From CAZJNX01 sp964547415 (GTDB taxonomy: Bacteria > Pseudomonadota > Alphaproteobacteria > Rhizobiales > Amorphaceae), in the NCBI GenBank assembly GCA_964547415.1, contig CAZJNX010000108.1, positions 1 through 15,968 on the forward strand: a stretch of 15,968 nucleotides of DNA. Direction: 5' to 3'. The position numbers were made by a program, and so were the translations under genes. The notes under the pieces were generated by a model that worked only from the letters and a program-made list of their open reading frames with translations, had not been told where the DNA came from and did no database searches. Below are positions 1 to 7,297 of this stretch, in pieces (position 1 is the stretch's first letter; each line of letters begins with the position of its first letter).

Positions 1-1956
1 CGCGCGGCGGCGCCCTGGCCGAGGCCGGCGGGCGGCCGCCGCCTCGCCGCCACCACCGCCTTCGGCCTCAGCGGCACCAACGCCCACGTGGTGCTCGCCG
101 AGGCGCCGGCGCGGCCGCGGCGGACGCCGCCCGCGCGCCCGGCCCACCTCGTGGTCCTGTCCGCCCCCGACGAGGCCGGGCTCCGCCGGCAGGTGGCGGC
201 CCTCGCCCGCGCGCTGGAGCGCAACGCCCCGGACCTTGCGGATCTCGCCTACACCCTCGGCGCCCGCCGCACCCACTTCGCCCGCCGGGCCGCCTATGTG
301 GTCCGCGATCTCGCGGCGCTGCGTGCCGGCCTCGCCGCCTTCCCGGCGCTGCCGGCGCCGGACGGCCCGCCGGACCTCGCGGCGGCGGCCGAGGCGTTCC
401 TCGCCGGCGGCGACGTGGACTGGGCGACCGCCTGTCCGGCCGGCGCCGTCTGTCCGCTCCCCGGCTACGCCTTCGCGCCCGACCGCCACTGGCCGGACGA
501 GGAGACGGGGCACGCCACGCCCGCAGCCGCTGAGGAGGCCGCCGACCCGGCGGTCCTGCGGCTTCAAGCGATCCTCGCCGGGATCCTGCGCGTCGCCCCG
601 GCGGACCTTGCGACGGACGCGCCCTTCGACGTCCTCGGGGTCGATTCGGCTGCCGGGCTTTCCCTGATGCGCGCGGCCGAGGCCGCCTTCTCGGTCCAGC
701 TGCCGCCGATCGCCCTCTGGGACCACCCGACGCTGGAGCGGCTCGCCGCCTTCCTCGCGAGCCGCCCGCGGGTCGAGCGGGCCGCCCCCGCCCCCGCCCT
801 CGCGCTCGCCGGGCGGACGGCGGAGGGTGCCCACGACCCGGTCGTGCCGATCCGCGTGGACGGGGCGGGGCGCGCCACCTTCTGGGTCCACGGCGGGCCG
901 GGCGACGTGAACTGGGTGCCCGAGATCGCCCGCCGGCTCGACCCCGCGACCCGCGTCTACGGCCTCGAGGCGCGCGGTCTCGACGGGGAGGAGCCGCCCC
1001 TCGAGACGGTGGAGGCGATGGCCGCCCACTACGTGGCGGGGCTGCGGCGGACCTGTGCGGGGCCGTACGTCGTCGGCGCGTACTCCGGCGGCGGCGCGAT
1101 CGCCTTCGAGATGGCGCACCAGCTCGTGGCGGCCGGGGAGGCGGTGGAACGGCTCGTCCTCCTCGACGCCAACGCGCCGGGCAGCCCGGTGCTGCAGGAG
1201 ATGCAGGCCGCGTTCGGCCCGGGTTACGTCTACCTCGTGGTGGCGAACTGGCTGGGGTCGCGCTGGGGGGCGGACAGGCTGCTCCGCCACGGTGACCTCG
1301 CGGGCCTCGACAAGCCGGCGATGCTGGAGCGGGCGGTCGCCCATCTCGCCAGTCTCCCCGGGGCGGCGGCGGGGGAGGCCGACATCCGCCGCCAGCTCGT
1401 CGCCCTCGACCGGATCGGCTGGACCATGGGCGACGCGCTCCGGGCCTACGCGCCGCGCCGGCTCGAGGCGCCCGTGGCCGTGACGCTGTTCGCCGCCCGC
1501 GGCGGCATGGCGGGCGGCGAGAACCCGCTCGGCCTTCCCGACACGCCGGCCGCGCGCACCTACCGGGACGGCTGGCACGCCCTGTTCGCCGGACCGGTCG
1601 AGGAGGTGCCGGTCGATTGCGGCCACTTCGGGCTCCTCGCGGGGGCGGCGGGCGACCTCGTGGGGCGGACGGTGGACGGGCTCCTCGCCGTCGCGCCCGG
1701 CCCCGCCGCGGCGGACGAGCGGGTGCGTGAGGTGGTGCTGTCCCTCGTGCGCGAGACGCTGCCGGACGTGGCGCCGGAAGAGATCCGGCCCGAGCGCAGC
1801 ATGACGGAGCTCGGCGCGAGCTCCATCGACCGGGTCGAGGTGGCGACCCTCGCCATGGAGCGGCTCGGCATCCGCGCCCCCCACCAGGAGCTCGCGGGCG
1901 TCGCCTCCATCGGCGAGCTGATCGACGTCCTCGGCCGGCACGGGCCCCGTGCCTGA
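1..1956 (+). CDS. Trans-AT PKS, C-terminal part: KS tail - AT-docking linker - ACP - TE - donor-type ACP
   Basis: The 5' end lies outside the window; frame 1 is open from base 1 to TGA at 1954-1956 (651 visible residues). Residues 1-35 are the end of a ketosynthase (FGLSGTNAHVVL). Residues about 40-165 are the linker/AT-docking region seen in trans-AT modules, ending in a post-AT-like stretch (LPGYAFAPDRHW); no AT domain is present. An ACP follows at about 180-257 (LGVDS, attachment Ser216). A type I thioesterase spans about 281-564, with nucleophile Ser362 in GAYSGGG, likely Asp389 in LLDAN and His542 in DCGHFG; it would release the chain by hydrolysis or cyclisation. A second ACP lies at about 571-651 (LGASSIDR, Ser608). 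Its SIDR context and the ELAGV segment after helix II resemble the stand-alone donor ACPs of beta-branching cassettes, and the cassette starts immediately downstream. Domain calls are firm; the donor role of the last ACP is inference. Confidence 0.93.
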   Translation, partial: RAAAPWPRPAGGRRLAATTAFGLSGTNAHVVLAEAPARPRRTPPARPAHLVVLSAPDEAGLRRQVAALARALERNAPDLADLAYTLGARRTHFARRAAYVVRDLAALRAGLAAFPALPAPDGPPDLAAAAEAFLAGGDVDWATACPAGAVCPLPGYAFAPDRHWPDEETGHATPAAAEEAADPAVLRLQAILAGILRVAPADLATDAPFDVLGVDSAAGLSLMRAAEAAFSVQLPPIALWDHPTLERLAAFLASRPRVERAAPAPALALAGRTAEGAHDPVVPIRVDGAGRATFWVHGGPGDVNWVPEIARRLDPATRVYGLEARGLDGEEPPLETVEAMAAHYVAGLRRTCAGPYVVGAYSGGGAIAFEMAHQLVAAGEAVERLVLLDANAPGSPVLQEMQAAFGPGYVYLVVANWLGSRWGADRLLRHGDLAGLDKPAMLERAVAHLASLPGAAAGEADIRRQLVALDRIGWTMGDALRAYAPRRLEAPVAVTLFAARGGMAGGENPLGLPDTPAARTYRDGWHALFAGPVEEVPVDCGHFGLLAGAAGDLVGRTVDGLLAVAPGPAAADERVREVVLSLVRETLPDVAPEEIRPERSMTELGASSIDRVEVATLAMERLGIRAPHQELAGVASIGELIDVLGRHGPRA

Positions 1957-3154
1957 CCGGCCGCGGGTCCTCGTCACCGCCATGGCCGTCCGCGGGCCCG
2001 GGGTGGACGGCCCGGAGGCGCTCGCCCGGCAGCTGTTCGAGACGCGCGTCACGGCCGGCGAGACGGCAGCGCCCCCCGATCCGGACGGCTGGCTGATCGC
2101 CATGGAGGCGCGCGCGCCCGAGGCGGCACGGCGCGCCCGCCGCCTCGGCCGCACCGCCGACGACGCCCTCAAGGTCACGCTCGCCCTCGCCGCCGATGCC
2201 CTCGCGGGCGCCGCCCTCGACCCGGACGGCCTCGCCGTCGTCGTCGCCGGAAGCAACCTGCAGGACGAGCGGGCCTTCCGCGCCTTCGAGAAGTACGCCG
2301 CCGAGCCCGCGTACCTCTCCCCCCGCCACGGCTTCGAGTATCTCGACACCCATGTGATGGCGGCCGTCGCGGAGGTGGTGGGCGCCCGCGGGCCCGGTCT
2401 CACCGTCGGGGGTGCCTCGGCGAGCGGCAACGGGGCGATCCTCGCCGGGCTCGACCTGGTGCGGAGCGGGCGGGCCGCCGCCGCCCTCGTGATCGCCCCG
2501 CCGCCGCGCCTTTCGCCCGCCGTCCGCCAGGCGCTCGCCACCATGGGCGCCCTCGCCGACCCGCCGGTGTGCCGGCCGTTGGACCGGGCCGCGCGCGGCT
2601 TCGTGCCCGGGGACGTGGCGGGCGCCCTCCTCCTCGAGGCGGAGGCGTCCGCGCGCGTGCGCGGGGCGGCGCCGCTCGCCGAGATCGCCGGTGCCGCCCT
2701 CGTCCTCGGCGCCAGCCACCTGCCCGACCCGGACGTCGACGGGGCCGTCCGCGCCATGAACGGCGCGCTTCGCGACGGGTGCGCGGACGTCGCGGCGATC
2801 GACCTCGTGAGCGCCCACGCGACCTCCACGCCTGCGGGGGACGCGGCCGAATGCGAGGCGCTGCGAAAGGTGCTCGGCGCCCGCGCCCGCGACGTGCCGG
2901 TGAACGCGCCGAAGGCGCTCCTCGGCCACGGGCTGCAGGCTGCCGGCATCGTGGAGGCGATCGCCGTCGTCCTCCAGATGCACGGCGGCCGCGTCCACGG
3001 CACGGCCGGCCTCGCCGAGCCGATCGCCGACGACCTGTGGCTCGTGGGCCCCGCGCCCGTCAGGCGGCCGGTGCGGCTTGCGTTGAGCAACGGCTTCGGC
3101 TTTGGCAGCATCTCGACGAGCGTTTGCTTGCGCCGTGTGGAGGGGGTCGCGTGA
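1949..3154 (+). CDS. Decarboxylating ketosynthase of the beta-branching cassette (PksF family)
   Basis: A 401-residue KS-fold protein. The family decarboxylates malonyl on a donor ACP to acetyl-ACP, the nucleophile used by the HMG-CoA synthase homologue. The usual active-site Cys is replaced by Ser157 in GGASASG. The other catalytic positions remain: His290 in HATSTPAGD, Lys322 and His327 in APKALLGHG. The C-terminal glycine-rich SNGFGFGS is also typical. Cys-to-Ser (or similar) replacement is the hallmark of decarboxylation-only KSs in these cassettes, because no acyl chain can be loaded for condensation. The GTG start at 1949 overlaps the PKS stop by 8 bp, so translation is probably coupled. 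The nearest in-frame ATG (codon 12) would remove the first beta-strand (RVLVTAMAV), so GTG is preferred. Confidence 0.93.
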   Translation: MPDRPRVLVTAMAVRGPGVDGPEALARQLFETRVTAGETAAPPDPDGWLIAMEARAPEAARRARRLGRTADDALKVTLALAADALAGAALDPDGLAVVVAGSNLQDERAFRAFEKYAAEPAYLSPRHGFEYLDTHVMAAVAEVVGARGPGLTVGGASASGNGAILAGLDLVRSGRAAAALVIAPPPRLSPAVRQALATMGALADPPVCRPLDRAARGFVPGDVAGALLLEAEASARVRGAAPLAEIAGAALVLGASHLPDPDVDGAVRAMNGALRDGCADVAAIDLVSAHATSTPAGDAAECEALRKVLGARARDVPVNAPKALLGHGLQAAGIVEAIAVVLQMHGGRVHGTAGLAEPIADDLWLVGPAPVRRPVRLALSNGFGFGSISTSVCLRRVEGVA

Positions 3155-4371
3155 GGGTCGGGATCGAGCGGATGGGCGTGGACGCGGGCGCCGCCTCGGT
3201 GGACGTGGAAGAGCTCGCGCGCGCCCGCGGCCTCGACCCGCGGCGGTTCGCCAACCTCCTGATGCGCCGGAAGAGCCTCGCCTTCCGCTTCGAGGACCCG
3301 GTCACCTTCGCCGTCAACGCCGCCCGGCCGGTCGTCGACGGGCTCGACGAGGCGGCGCGCGCCTCCATCGAGGCGGTGATCGTGGCGACGGAATCGGGCA
3401 TCGACTGGGGCAAGTCGGTTGCCAACTACGTCCACGAGCAGCTGGGGCTCGGGCGCCGCTGCCGCAGCTTCGAGATCAAGCAGGCCTGTTACGGGGGGAC
3501 GGCCGCTCTCCAGACGGCGGCGGCCATGGTCGCCGCCGGGCAGATCCGCCGCGCCCTCGTGATCGCGACGGACATCGCCCGGTGCGTGCCCCACTCCTAC
3601 GCCGAGCCCGCGCAAGGGTCCGCTGCCGTCACCCTCCTCGTCGGGCCGGACGCGGAGATCCTCGCCCTCGAGCCCGGCGCCTCCGGCATCCACTCCTACC
3701 AGGTGATGGACAGCTGCCGCCCGACGGCGGACGTGGAGACGGGCGACGTGGACCTGTCCCTCCTGTCCTACCTCGACTGCATCGAGAAGAGCTTCCTTGC
3801 CTATCGCGAGCGGGTGGGCGCGGTCGATTTCCGGGAGGATTTCGCCTACCTCGCCTGCCACACGCCCTTTGGCGGCATGGTGAAGGGCGCCCACCGCACC
3901 ATGATGCGCAAGTTCCATCAGGCGCCGCCCCCCGTGGTGGAGGAGGATTTCCGCCGCCGCGTCGCCCCGGCGCTCTCCTTCTGCCAGGACGTCGGCAACA
4001 TCTATTCCGGCACGGTGTTCCTCGCCCTCGCGGGCATCCTCGCGGAAGGGGACTTTTCCGAGCCGCGGCGGATCGGCCTCTTCTCCTACGGCTCGGGCTG
4101 CGCGTCGGAGTTCTACAGCGGGATCGCGACCGCCGAAGGGGCGCGGCGGGTCCGCGCCCTCGGGATCGACCGGGCGCTGGCCGCCCGGCGGGAGCTCGAC
4201 ATCCCCGCCTACGAGGCGCTCCTCGCCACCGAGCGGCCGTCCCTGTTCGGCGTGCGCGACGCCGTCGTGGATCCGGGGCCGTTCGCCGACGTTCTCGTGG
4301 GCCTTGCCGGCACCGGCCGCGTGGTGCTGACGGGCATCTGCGGCTTCGAGCGGACGTACCGGCGGGCATGA
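3151..4371 (+). CDS. HMG-CoA synthase homologue for polyketide beta-branching (PksG family)
   Basis: A 406-residue protein, close to the usual length of about 410-420. It condenses acetyl from the donor ACP with the beta-keto group of the ACP-bound chain. The HMGS catalytic residues are all visible: Glu81 in ATESGIDWGKS, nucleophile Cys113 in KQACYGGTAAL and His237 in ACHTPFGGM. The spacing and motifs match polyketide HMGS enzymes. The GTG start at 3151 overlaps the preceding stop by 4 bp (GTGA) and yields the expected N-terminus VGIERMGVD. The open frame extends far upstream (to 2569), but that part is a shadow of the KS gene. An ATG at codon 8 is possible but would cut into the conserved N-terminal strand. 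It is the central gene of a four-gene cassette with overlapping ends. Confidence 0.96.
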   Translation: MRVGIERMGVDAGAASVDVEELARARGLDPRRFANLLMRRKSLAFRFEDPVTFAVNAARPVVDGLDEAARASIEAVIVATESGIDWGKSVANYVHEQLGLGRRCRSFEIKQACYGGTAALQTAAAMVAAGQIRRALVIATDIARCVPHSYAEPAQGSAAVTLLVGPDAEILALEPGASGIHSYQVMDSCRPTADVETGDVDLSLLSYLDCIEKSFLAYRERVGAVDFREDFAYLACHTPFGGMVKGAHRTMMRKFHQAPPPVVEEDFRRRVAPALSFCQDVGNIYSGTVFLALAGILAEGDFSEPRRIGLFSYGSGCASEFYSGIATAEGARRVRALGIDRALAARRELDIPAYEALLATERPSLFGVRDAVVDPGPFADVLVGLAGTGRVVLTGICGFERTYRRA

Positions 4372-5132
4372 GCGGCTGGCGGACCCTCAAGGTCGCCGCG
4401 CGGCCGCCCGTCCTCGACGTGACGCTGAACCGGCCGGAGCGGGCCAACGCCCTGACGGCGGAGATGATCGGCGAGCTCCACGCCGCCCTCGACGCGGCCG
4501 AGGCGGACGGCGCGATCCGCCTCCTCGCCCTGTCGGGGGAGGGGGAGACCTTCTCCTCGGGCATGGACTTCGTGGACGCGGGCAGCGAGACCAGCGACCC
4601 CGCCGCCCTCGAGGAGACGGTGGACGCCTTCTGGCGGCTGATGGAGCGCTTCACGGCAAGCCCCGTCGTCGTCGTGGCGCTCGCGACGGGGCGGGTGACG
4701 GCGGGGGGCGTCGGCCTCCTCGCCGCCTCCGACCACGCGATCGCGGGGCCGCGGGCGACGTTCCAGCTCTCCGAGGTCGTGTTCGGCCTCCTGCCGGCCA
4801 CGGTGGCGCCGTTCGTGATCCGCCGCTGCGGCTTCCAGGCCGCCTTCCGCCTCTCCCTCACGGCGGAGCGGATCGACGCCCCGCGCGCCGCCGCCCTGTC
4901 GCTGGTGGACGAGGTGAGCGAGGCGCCCGCCGAGGCGCTGCGCCGCTTTCTCGTCCGGGCGGCACGGGTGGAGCCCGATTGCGTCGCTGCGCTCAAGGGG
5001 ATGTTCCGCGAGATGTGGATCGTGAACGAGGGGACGCGCGAGGTGGCGACCGAGGCCATCCGCCGGCGGATCATGCGGCCGCAGACCCGGGCCGCCATCC
5101 GCCGCTTCGTGGAAGGGGGCGGGGCGCCGTGA
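4368..5132 (+). CDS. Enoyl-CoA hydratase-like dehydratase ECH1 of beta-branching (PksH family)
   Basis: A 254-residue crotonase-fold protein. In this pathway ECH1 removes water from the HMG-like intermediate on the ACP, giving a glutaconyl-type product. Visible features are the first oxyanion-hole loop FSSGMDF (62-68), the second loop TAGGVGLLAASD (111-122) and LSEVVFGLLPA (134-144) containing the likely catalytic Glu136. The combination of FSSGMDF, AGGVGL and SEVxFGLLPA is typical of the PksH subgroup rather than of fatty-acid oxidation enzymes. The ATG overlaps the HMGS stop (ATGA, 4 bp). The assignment as ECH1 rather than ECH2 rests on these motifs and on gene order. Confidence 0.93.
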   Translation: MSGWRTLKVAARPPVLDVTLNRPERANALTAEMIGELHAALDAAEADGAIRLLALSGEGETFSSGMDFVDAGSETSDPAALEETVDAFWRLMERFTASPVVVVALATGRVTAGGVGLLAASDHAIAGPRATFQLSEVVFGLLPATVAPFVIRRCGFQAAFRLSLTAERIDAPRAAALSLVDEVSEAPAEALRRFLVRAARVEPDCVAALKGMFREMWIVNEGTREVATEAIRRRIMRPQTRAAIRRFVEGGGAP

Positions 5133-5875
5133 CGGCCGCCGTCACCCTGCGCCGCCACGGGCCCGCCATCGCCGTCGTCGAGATGGCCGACCGGGAAGGG
5201 CGCAACACCTTCACCCGCGCCCTCGTGGAGGGGCTCGGCGAGGCGTTCGGCGAGATCGCGGCCGACCCCGCCCTCAAGGTGGTGGTGATCCACGGCTACG
5301 ACGCCATCTTCTGCGCGGGCGGGACGCTGGAGGAACTCCTCACCCTCGCCGACCACAAGGTCACCTTCGACGCCCACGACTTCTACCGCGCCCTCCTCGA
5401 CTGCCCGCTGCCGGTGGTGGCGGCCATGCAGGGGCACGCGCTCGGGGGCGGTCTCGTCTTCGGCCTCTACGCGGACATGGTGGTGCTGTCGCGGGAATCC
5501 CTCTACTCGGCGAACTTCATGAAGTACGGGATCACGCCCGGCATGGGGGCGACCCTCCTCTTGCCGGAGCGGCTCGGCCCCGCCCTCGCCAACGAGATGC
5601 TCTTTTCCGCCCGCGGCTACCACGGCGGCGCCCTCGCCGAGCGGGGCATCGGCTATCCGGTGGTGCCGCGGGCCGAGACGGTGAAGGTTGCGCTCAAGCT
5701 CGCCGGGGACCTCGCCGACAAGCCGGTCTTCGCCCTTCGCCGCCTGAAGGCGACGCTGAACGCCCGCCTCCTCGCCGCCCTCCCCGCGACGGTCGCCCGG
5801 GAGAAGGCGATGCACGAGGAGGCCTTCGCCCAGCCCGACATCGTGGAGCGCATCACGACCCGCTTCGGCCGCTGA
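5129..5875 (+). CDS. Enoyl-CoA hydratase-like decarboxylase ECH2 of beta-branching (PksI family)
   Basis: A 248-residue crotonase-fold protein. ECH2 decarboxylates the ECH1 product, leaving the beta-methyl (or exo-methylene) branch. The oxyanion-hole loops are FCAGG (61-65) and QGHALGGG (101-108). The segment NFMKYGITPGMGAT (129-142) is the PksI/CurF-ECH2 signature and differs from the SEVxFGL motif of ECH1. Family catalysis uses a Lys and a His; Lys77 and His229 are candidates that I cannot confirm without an alignment. The GTG start at 5129 overlaps the ECH1 stop (GTGA) and has a purine-rich GGAAGGGGG about 9 bases upstream. This is the last gene of the plus-strand operon: only 10 bp separate its stop from the stop of the convergent P450. 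Confidence 0.92.
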   Translation: MTAAVTLRRHGPAIAVVEMADREGRNTFTRALVEGLGEAFGEIAADPALKVVVIHGYDAIFCAGGTLEELLTLADHKVTFDAHDFYRALLDCPLPVVAAMQGHALGGGLVFGLYADMVVLSRESLYSANFMKYGITPGMGATLLLPERLGPALANEMLFSARGYHGGALAERGIGYPVVPRAETVKVALKLAGDLADKPVFALRRLKATLNARLLAALPATVAREKAMHEEAFAQPDIVERITTRFGR

Positions 5876-5885
5876 CCCGTGCGGC

Positions 5886-7229
5886 TCACGCGCCGAGGGG
5901 GCCCTCGCAGCGCAGGCGCACGCCCGTCGCCGGGCTCATCATGCCGCCCACCCGCTTCACCTTCATGGTGCCCTCGTCGAGGAGGGTGTAGCGGGTGCGC
6001 GTCAGCAGCGTGGCGAGCACCACCTTCAGCTCGTAGACCGAGAACTGGGAGCCCGGGCACATCCGCTCGCCACCCCCGAACGGCATGTACTCGTGCGGGG
6101 CGAAGCGGGCGTTTAGGAAGCGCTCGGGGACGAACTCTTCCGCGTCCGGGTAAAGGTCCGGGTCGTAGTGGAGGATGGCGGACGAGGCGGCGATGTTGGT
6201 GCCCGCGGGGATCTCGTAGTCGCCGAGCACCATGGGCTTGGCGAGCACGCGGTTGATGTCGGTCACCACCGGCCACAGGCGCAGGGTCTCCTTGACCACC
6301 GCGTCGAGGTAGGGAAGGCGCGCCCAGTCGGCCGGGGCGGCGTCGGGGCCGAGGGGGGCGAGCTCGTCCATCAGGAGATCGAGGCGGCGCCGGTCCCGGT
6401 GGAGCCAGTAAAGGGCCCAGCACAGGGAGACCACGGACGTCTCGTGGCCGGCGATGAGGGCGGTGATCATGTTGTCGCGGATGGCGAGGTCCGTCATCGG
6501 CGTGCCGTCCTCGTAGCGGGCCGCCACCACCCGGTCGATCACGGCCGCGCCGTCCCCCTCGCCCGCCCGCGCCCGCTCGATGGACGCTTGCAGGAGCGCC
6601 TCGAGCTCGCGCCGCGCCGCGGCGAAGCGGCGGTAGGGGGGAAGCCGGTCCTCGTCCACCTCCAGCGCCGCGAGGAGGAGGAACAGCGGGTTGCCGAAAC
6701 CCTTGCTGAAGGCGCGCACGGCCTTGCGGAAGGCCTCGCGCCGGGCGGGCGTGTCGGCCCCGAAGACGGTGCGCAGGATCACGTCGAGGGCGACCGCGAT
6801 CGCCCGGTCGTGGACGACGAAGGCCTCGCCGGGCGCCACGTCCCCGAACGCCTCGAGGGCGGCCTCGCGGATCATGTCGCCGAGGGGCTCGAGCGCCTTG
6901 CCCTGGAACGGGGGGACGACGAGCCGCCGGTCGCGCCGGAGCGCCCGGCCCGAAAGCCGCGTGGTGCCGTTGACGCCGAGGACGCGGGCGGGGCCGGGCT
7001 CGGTGTTGACGCCGTACTGGTCCACCGGGGCGGAGATGATCGTCCGCACCAGGTCGGGCCGGCCGGTCATCACGCAAAGGCGCGCGGTGCGCACCGTGAA
7101 CAGGCCCCCGTAGCGCCGCGCGTGGCGGCGGAGCATGGCGTAAGGGTCCTTCAGGTAGGCGACCGTCTGCCAAAGACGGAGCGGGGGGCCGGGGGGCAGC
7201 CCCCGGATCGGCGCGGCGGCGTCGCTCAA
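5886..7229 (-). CDS. Cytochrome P450 monooxygenase (tailoring)
   Basis: A soluble bacterial P450 of 447 residues, probably hydroxylating or epoxidising the polyketide. Diagnostic motifs are the I-helix oxygen-binding site AGHETS (260-265), the ExxR pair Glu314/Arg317 in KETLR, PERF (368-371) and the haem loop FGGGERMCPG (384-393) with ligand Cys391. The N-terminus has a proline-rich LPPGPP hinge but no membrane anchor, so it should need separate redox partners, which are not in this window. The chosen start is TTG at 7229, preceded by AGAGG; the next in-frame ATG is codon 32, which would lose the conserved proline hinge. The gene is divergent from the methyltransferase and convergent with the cassette. 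The substrate is unknown. Confidence 0.94.
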   Translation of the reverse strand: MSDAAAPIRGLPPGPPLRLWQTVAYLKDPYAMLRRHARRYGGLFTVRTARLCVMTGRPDLVRTIISAPVDQYGVNTEPGPARVLGVNGTTRLSGRALRRDRRLVVPPFQGKALEPLGDMIREAALEAFGDVAPGEAFVVHDRAIAVALDVILRTVFGADTPARREAFRKAVRAFSKGFGNPLFLLLAALEVDEDRLPPYRRFAAARRELEALLQASIERARAGEGDGAAVIDRVVAARYEDGTPMTDLAIRDNMITALIAGHETSVVSLCWALYWLHRDRRRLDLLMDELAPLGPDAAPADWARLPYLDAVVKETLRLWPVVTDINRVLAKPMVLGDYEIPAGTNIAASSAILHYDPDLYPDAEEFVPERFLNARFAPHEYMPFGGGERMCPGSQFSVYELKVVLATLLTRTRYTLLDEGTMKVKRVGGMMSPATGVRLRCEGPLGA

Positions 7230-7297
7230 GGACCTCTGTCTCCGTCGGGCATCGCGAAAAATGTGGCTTTGATCGGCGCGGGCGGTCAGACTAACAG
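7230..7297. promoter_or_regulatory. Divergent intergenic region between P450 and methyltransferase
   Basis: This 68-bp spacer must hold the promoters of both divergent genes unless they are read through from elsewhere. It contains a short A/T-richer patch (7255-7270) that stands out in GC-rich surroundings. I do not find a convincing -35/-10 pair on either strand. On the minus strand an 8-codon mini-ORF (ATG at 7252-7250) ends in a TGA overlapping the TTG start of the P450. Confidence 0.35.

Noticed and set aside
68..2998. A 976-residue open frame on the minus strand across the PKS and KS genes.
   Set aside because: It is antisense to clearly recognisable PKS and KS domains, is Arg/Gly/Pro-rich with no family resemblance, and is the expected artefact of GC-rich coding DNA.
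5894..5907. Inverted repeat CGAGGG-GG-CCCTCG near the convergent stops of ECH2 and P450 as a terminator.
   Set aside because: It has a two-base centre, no T-run, and lies inside the P450 coding end; chance palindromes of this size are common at this GC content.
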